This document shows positions 59,618 to 64,000 of a DNA stretch of 64,000 nucleotides, in pieces. The translations under genes were made by a program, and so were the position numbers. The notes under the pieces were generated by a model. The model was not told the origin of the DNA. It saw only the letters and a program-made list of their open reading frames with translations, and did not search any database. This DNA comes from Candidatus Pelagibacter sp. (lineage in GTDB: Bacteria > Pseudomonadota > Alphaproteobacteria > Pelagibacterales > Pelagibacteraceae): positions 1 to 64,000 of the forward strand of contig JAOOLP010000002.1 of assembly GCA_028408795.1 (NCBI GenBank), in the 5' to 3' direction. Every line of letters begins with the position of its first letter. The stretch's first letter is position 1.

Positions 59618-60142
59618 TTACTCTTTATTAAACATTACAGTTAACTCACCTACTTTAAAACCAAATTTTTTCATTACAGCTCTGTTAATAGCTACATTAT
59701 TGTCTTGTTTGAATATCCAGTCATCAAATTTAATCTTAATTTCTTTACCTTTTACTGGCACTAACAGCACATACTCAAATTTAAACGCTGGACCGTAAGA
59801 ATACCCTTTGGCAGTACCTACAACATCTGCTGCTACACCCTCATAATTGTGCTCATCTATTTTATCTATTTTCCATTTTCTAGTTTGGATTTCACCATCA
59901 GACCAAGTAAATTTTTCATCTAAAATTAATTGTTTTCCGTCCCAGGTTCCATTCAGGTCTGCAGAAAACTGTCTAATAACTTTTCCAGATCTATTTTGAA
60001 GAATTCCCCAAGCCTTAACTTTTCCGGATAAGAAATCCTCTATAATAAGTCTTGGCTTTTGATCTTTAAAATCTGTAGGTTTCATATTATTTGCACATCC
60101 TGTTAAAAAAATAACTAAAAACAAGCTAAAAATTGTTCTCAT
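59618..60142 (-). CDS. DUF3833 family lipoprotein
   Basis: 174 residues with a lipoprotein signal (IFSLFLVIFLTGCANNMKPT, lipobox LTGC with Cys near 16). The mature pattern FLSGKVKAWGILQNRSGKVI, FTWSDGEIQTRKWKIDKID and GTAKGYSYGPAFKFEYVLLV is that of DUF3833. The family occurs with CFA synthase and DUF1365 genes. Role unknown, perhaps at the outer-membrane inner leaflet. Confidence 0.8.
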   Translation of the reverse strand: MRTIFSLFLVIFLTGCANNMKPTDFKDQKPRLIIEDFLSGKVKAWGILQNRSGKVIRQFSADLNGTWDGKQLILDEKFTWSDGEIQTRKWKIDKIDEHNYEGVAADVVGTAKGYSYGPAFKFEYVLLVPVKGKEIKIKFDDWIFKQDNNVAINRAVMKKFGFKVGELTVMFNKE

Positions 60143-60147
60143 ATCGA

Positions 60148-61329
60148 TTACCTATTAGACAAAGAAAATTGAATCAAGTCTATATTTTTGGACTTAAACC
60201 CTGCCTCGCAATAAGATAAGTAAAACTCCCACATTCTTTTAAAATACTCATCAAATCCTAGAGGTGTGATATTGTCCCAGGCTTTTGAAAAATTATTTCT
60301 CCACAAAAAAAGTGTTTTGGCATAATCATCTGAATAAGAATTAATTTTTTGTAAAGTTAAATTATTTTGCTTAGTAATTTCTCTAAGTATTTTAAAAGAA
60401 GGCAAAAAACCTCCGGGAAAAATGTATTTTTGAATAAAATCCTCATTATTTTTATAGCGATCGAACAATTCATCTTTTATGGTAATACCTTGAATCGCTG
60501 CTATTCCACCAGGTTTTAGAGAATGTTTTATCTTTTTGAAATAATCATTTAAATATTTATTTCCTACAGCCTCGATCATCTCTATCGAAGCTACCTTGTC
60601 GTACTTATCTGTAATATCTCTATAGTCTAGAAATTTAACTTTAACTTTATTATTTAAGCCGCTTTCAAAAATTCTTTGTTTAGAATATTCGTATTGTTTT
60701 TTTGAGATAGTTATACAATCAATATAAACTTCGTAATTTTTACCAAGATATTCTGAAAATCCTCCCCAACCACAACCTATTTCAAGAACTTTTTCTCCAT
60801 TTTTAATTTTAAGTAATTCTATTAATTTTCGATATTTATTTTTTTGAGCAGATTCTAGATCAATTTCATCCTTTTCAAAAATTGCGCTTGAATAAGTCAG
60901 TGTTTTATCGAGCCAAGTAGAAAAAAAATCGTTTCCTAAGTCATAATGTTTGGAAATATTAGCAACACTATTAGATTTAGTATTCGATGAAAAAATTTTT
61001 TTGAAAAAGTTTTTTATATTTTGAAGTCTTAAACTTCCAGAGAATTGATAAATTAAATTTATATTTCTCGCAAAGATTTCTATTAAATTTGTCAAGTTTG
61101 TTGTGTAAAAGTCCTTATTAATATGCGCCTCACCTAAACCTGAGCTACCACCTAAAATTATGTTTAAAAAAAATTTTGGGTTATTTATCTTAACATCAGC
61201 ATTGAGATCACTTTCTAAATCGCCAAAATGATAAACCTTTCCATCATAATTTATTAACTTTAAATTTCCGCTTTTAATTAATTTTAATTTATTGATAACA
61301 AACTTTTCTGAAATTTTTTTAAGACTCAT
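60148..61329 (-). CDS. Cyclopropane-fatty-acyl-phospholipid synthase family
   Basis: 393 residues. The N-terminal domain ends near 130; HYDLGNDFFSTWLDKTLTYS is the family's signature, followed by SAM motif VLEIGCGWGGFSEYLGKNYE (near 180) and FPGGFLPSFK near 300. These enzymes add a methylene or methyl group to unsaturated lipid chains. In the DUF1365 cluster type they can start furan- or methyl-branched fatty acid synthesis under singlet-oxygen stress. Overlaps DUF1365 gene by 4 bases. Confidence 0.88.
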   Translation of the reverse strand: MSLKKISEKFVINKLKLIKSGNLKLINYDGKVYHFGDLESDLNADVKINNPKFFLNIILGGSSGLGEAHINKDFYTTNLTNLIEIFARNINLIYQFSGSLRLQNIKNFFKKIFSSNTKSNSVANISKHYDLGNDFFSTWLDKTLTYSSAIFEKDEIDLESAQKNKYRKLIELLKIKNGEKVLEIGCGWGGFSEYLGKNYEVYIDCITISKKQYEYSKQRIFESGLNNKVKVKFLDYRDITDKYDKVASIEMIEAVGNKYLNDYFKKIKHSLKPGGIAAIQGITIKDELFDRYKNNEDFIQKYIFPGGFLPSFKILREITKQNNLTLQKINSYSDDYAKTLFLWRNNFSKAWDNITPLGFDEYFKRMWEFYLSYCEAGFKSKNIDLIQFSLSNR

Positions 61330-62087
61330 GAATTTTTCTCAAAACTAAGGTTGTTTTTAACTTTTTTATCTCTAGGCCTATATATTGCTCCTTTTTTCCA
61401 TAATAAGAATGCTTCAAAGTGTATCGCTGATATAATTTTAACGGTCATAAGTGGATACTTAAATAAATTTATTAATAATTGTTTAAGATTAAATTTCTTT
61501 TTATCACCAGTTTGGACTGCTGTTAGAATAATACCCGCTTTGTCTGTTTGTTTAATAGAAACAAATAATTGTTCTCCTGGATTAATCAATTTAAAATCAT
61601 AGTATGTATTCATATCCATAAAAGGCGAAACATAGAATTTTTTCTTACAACTTTGTTCTATACTATCAGAATTGTTAGTTTCGAAAACATATGTATGCTG
61701 TTCGTTAAAAGTATTTTTAACCTCATAAAAAATAGCTTTAAGAGAGTTGTTTTCGTAACAATAAAAAATACTCAGTGGATTAAATACATAGCCGAATATT
61801 CTTGGATAACAAAGTAATTTTATTTTATCTATATTAGAGTTTATTTTAAATCTTCTTAATTTATCATATATCCAATTTTTTAAAGATTTACCGTCTCTGT
61901 CTCCATGATCTTTGTTATAGAAACTAAATATATTAAATTTGTTATAAGAGAAAATAATATTTTTTTGGTCCAAATCTTTTATCTCATCTAAATCTATTAA
62001 AAGAGAGAATGTATTATATTTTAAAAAATGTTTGACTGGCTTGAACCTAGTATGTGTAACAACGCCATTATAAATACATGAGTTCAT
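61326..62087 (-). CDS. DUF1365 family protein
   Basis: 253 residues. NGVVTHTRFKPVKHFLKYNT, LLIDLDEI, LCYPRIFGYVFNPLSIFYCY and NTFNEQHTYVFET are the DUF1365 hallmarks. The C-terminus is basic (KKGAIYRPRDKKVKNN). Always found with CFA-type synthase and an FAD oxidoreductase; reaction unknown but tied to fatty-acid modification. 4-base overlaps on both sides. Confidence 0.92.
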   Translation of the reverse strand: MNSCIYNGVVTHTRFKPVKHFLKYNTFSLLIDLDEIKDLDQKNIIFSYNKFNIFSFYNKDHGDRDGKSLKNWIYDKLRRFKINSNIDKIKLLCYPRIFGYVFNPLSIFYCYENNSLKAIFYEVKNTFNEQHTYVFETNNSDSIEQSCKKKFYVSPFMDMNTYYDFKLINPGEQLFVSIKQTDKAGIILTAVQTGDKKKFNLKQLLINLFKYPLMTVKIISAIHFEAFLLWKKGAIYRPRDKKVKNNLSFEKNS

Positions 62088-63313
62088 ATATTTTTAAAAT
62101 TTTTTATCATATTTATAGTTGATATTAATCCATCCTCATGAAAACCATAACCGAAATAACTTCCACAAAACCAAGTTCTTTTTTTTCCTTGAATTATGTT
62201 TAAATCTTTCTGTAGTTTTATATTCTCAGAATTTAGATAAGGGTGTGTAAAATTTATACGTTTGATAATTAAATTTTCGTTTGGCCTATGAATGGGGTTT
62301 AAAGTTAAAAAATAATTGTTATCAGTTTTTAAATTCTGAAGTTTATTTAACCAATAAGTAATACATGTTTTTTTTCCATCAGAAACAGAGTTCCAGCTAG
62401 ACCAAGCTTTTTTCCTTTTAGGCATTAAACTTTCATCTGAGTGCAAAATTGCCTTATTAGGCACATAACTAAACTTACCTAATATATTTTTTTCTTGTTC
62501 TGTTGGAGTGTCTAATAGATTTAAACTTTGATCTGCATGAGATGCTAGTACTACTTGGTCGTAGTCTAAATATTCATTCCCAATCATAATCCTAACATTA
62601 TTATCATTCCTTACAATTTTATTAACTTTATAATTTTTAAATATTTCTCCACTTACTTTATTTAAAATTTTTTTAACATATGTTCTGCTTCTATTTGTAA
62701 CTGTATACCATTGAGGTCTATTTTTAAGTTTAAATAAGCCATGATTAATGAAAAAATTTAAAAAAAAATTTAAAGGCATCTTTTTTGCATTTTCAAAAGG
62801 TACTGACCAAATTGCTGCTACCATCGGTATTAAATGATATTCTATAAAATAAGTTGATAATTTTTGTTTAATTAAAAAATTTCCCAAGGTCTCTGAGTCA
62901 TATTTTTTATTAAGTAGTGTTGGGGCAATTTTATAAAAAGAGATTATTTCTCTAATCATGTTTAAAAATTTTAGATCAAATAAATTAAGTTTGTTTGCAA
63001 ATATTCCATTGAACCCGTTACCACTGTATTCAATATTGGTGTTTTTGACAGAAACAGAAAAAGACATATTGCTTTTTTCGAAAGGTACTTTTAATTCCTT
63101 AAAAAAATTAATCAGGTTAGGATAAGTTAACTCATTAAAAACTATAAAACCTAAGTCCACTGGAATAATTTTATCATTCTCTTTTATTTCATATGTAAAA
63201 GAGTGTCCTCCGAAATGATCATCTTTTTCAAATAAATCGACTTTAAATTTTTTTGATAAAAAGTAAGCTGATGATAAACCTGAGATGCCCGAGCCAATGA
63301 CTGCAATTTTCAT
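62084..63313 (-). CDS. FAD/NAD(P)-binding amine-oxidase-like oxidoreductase
   Basis: 409 residues. The FAD dinucleotide motif AVIGSGISGLSSAYFLSKKF opens the protein (residues 3-22), followed by LFEKDDHFGGHSFTYE. The rest fits the flavin amine oxidase/desaturase type. It is first in the operon (this gene, DUF1365, CFA synthase, DUF3833, membrane protein, sodB). In that cluster type a lipid desaturation or oxidation is proposed. 9 bp after the gcvP stop. Confidence 0.87.
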   Translation of the reverse strand: MKIAVIGSGISGLSSAYFLSKKFKVDLFEKDDHFGGHSFTYEIKENDKIIPVDLGFIVFNELTYPNLINFFKELKVPFEKSNMSFSVSVKNTNIEYSGNGFNGIFANKLNLFDLKFLNMIREIISFYKIAPTLLNKKYDSETLGNFLIKQKLSTYFIEYHLIPMVAAIWSVPFENAKKMPLNFFLNFFINHGLFKLKNRPQWYTVTNRSRTYVKKILNKVSGEIFKNYKVNKIVRNDNNVRIMIGNEYLDYDQVVLASHADQSLNLLDTPTEQEKNILGKFSYVPNKAILHSDESLMPKRKKAWSSWNSVSDGKKTCITYWLNKLQNLKTDNNYFLTLNPIHRPNENLIIKRINFTHPYLNSENIKLQKDLNIIQGKKRTWFCGSYFGYGFHEDGLISTINMIKNFKNI

Positions 63314-63322
63314 TAATAAAAA

Positions 63323-64000
63323 CTATGCAGCTTCATCTTTATATTCATCCATTGATGGGCAAGAACATACTAGATTTCTATCACCATAAACATTGTCTAC
63401 TCTTGCAACTGGTGCCCAAAATTTATTATTTTTGACATACTCATTTGGAAAGGCAGCTTCCTCTCTTGTATAACTGTGATTCCATTCATTAGATGCTAAT
63501 TCGATATAAGTGTGAGGAGCATTTTTTAAGGGATTGTCATCTTTGTCAAATTTTGAAGACTCTACTTTATTTATCTCTTTTTTAATTTGAATTAATGCAT
63601 TACAAAACTTGTCAATTTCCTCTAAATTTTCACTTTCTGTTGGTTCTATCATTATAGTACCTGCAACTGGCCACGACATTGTTGGAGCATGATAACCAAA
63701 ATCAATTAATCTTTTAGCTAAATCTTCTTCAGAAATTCCTGAGCTAGATTTAATTGGTCTGATATCAATTATGCATTCATGCGCAACATTTCCATTCTTG
63801 CCTGTATATAAAACTTTATAATCGTTAGATAATTTCTTTGAAATATAATTTGCGTTTAAAATTGAAATTTGCGATGCCTTTTTTAATCCTTCAGCACCCA
63901 TCATCTTTATGTACATCCATGAAATTGGAAGAATACTAGAGCTCCCCCAGGGGGCAGCAGACACTGCACCCATTCCATTTTTTGGCCCTGACTCTTTAAT
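63323..64000 (-). CDS. gcvP: Glycine dehydrogenase (decarboxylating), C-terminal part (runs off right edge)
   Basis: The frame is open to the edge: about 225 residues of the C-terminal half. It begins [20 protein letters not shown] and continues [20 protein letters not shown], then [20 protein letters not shown] and [20 protein letters not shown], which are strongly conserved in P-protein. GcvP is the PLP subunit of the glycine cleavage system. The N-terminal two-thirds with the catalytic Lys are outside. The first Met in the frame here is internal. Confidence 0.95.
   Translation of the reverse strand: MKESGPKNGMGAVSAAPWGSSSILPISWMYIKMMGAEGLKKASQISILNANYISKKLSNDYKVLYTGKNGNVAHECIIDIRPIKSSSGISEEDLAKRLIDFGYHAPTMSWPVAGTIMIEPTESENLEEIDKFCNALIQIKKEINKVESSKFDKDDNPLKNAPHTYIELASNEWNHSYTREEAAFPNEYVKNNKFWAPVARVDNVYGDRNLVCSCPSMDEYKDEAA

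Noticed and set aside
1..64000. Mobile elements, prophage or CRISPR
   Set aside because: No transposase, integrase, direct-repeat array or phage protein was seen; strand switches occur at normal intergenic regions.

Overview
The window looks like a SAR11-clade (Candidatus Pelagibacter or a close relative) marine alphaproteobacterial chromosome segment. The support is: very low G+C outside RNA genes (about 30% by eye), very short spacers with many 1-11 nt start/stop overlaps, Lys/Ile/Asn-rich proteins, and characteristic genes (dissimilatory-type AprBA with a membrane partner, TRAP transporters, a taurine ABC transporter, a CADD-like enzyme). I saw no insertion sequence, integrase, phage gene or CRISPR array. 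The largest stretch without a protein gene is about 240 bp (37521-37758), and it appears to hold a structured RNA.

Layout. (1) 1-3.2 kb: end of a deoxy/amino-sugar surface polysaccharide locus (C-methyltransferase, NAD-dependent reductase/epimerase, sugar aminotransferase, sugar O-methyltransferase), closed by tRNA-Met(CAU). (2) 3.7-34 kb: a large organosulfonate island. Taurine: TauABC uptake, an omega-aminotransferase (Tpa-like) with alanine dehydrogenase, Xsc, and Pta. C3 sulfonates: a TRAP transporter in an operon with an HpsN-like dehydrogenase and a zinc alcohol dehydrogenase (DHPS to sulfolactate), a ComC-like dehydrogenase, and SuyAB sulfolactate sulfo-lyase. Sulfite disposal: a TauE/SafE exporter and AprBA-AprM APS reductase run in the oxidative direction. 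Several uncharacterised genes are translationally coupled inside these operons (an Asp/Glu-type racemase, small periplasmic proteins, a methyltransferase, a set of dimeric alpha/beta-barrel proteins, a one-domain nucleotidylyltransferase, a CADD-like diiron protein). (3) 34-50 kb: housekeeping (MFS transporter, cystathionine lyase, MnmA, CysQ, RecX, AmtB, HU, RseP, LysR, AcuI-like reductase, FolE, HisI), plus an intergenic region with two perfect DnaA boxes and a GC-rich putative ncRNA. (4) 50-63.3 kb: a light/oxidative-stress block: two unusual photolyase-family proteins, DCC and DUF2256 proteins, MsrA, TspO, HPP protein, Fe-SOD, and a CFA synthase/DUF1365/FAD-oxidoreductase/DUF3833 lipid-modification set. 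(5) 63.3 kb to the end: the 3' part of gcvP.

How it works together (inference from family knowledge): taurine and DHPS/sulfolactate enter through two transporters. Carbon leaves as acetyl-CoA (Xsc, Pta) or pyruvate (SuyAB), nitrogen as ammonium (Ald), and sulfur as sulfite that is exported or oxidised to APS. No complete ATP sulfurylase is visible, so the last step to sulfate is the open question. All function calls come from reading sequence motifs and gene order; no database search was run.
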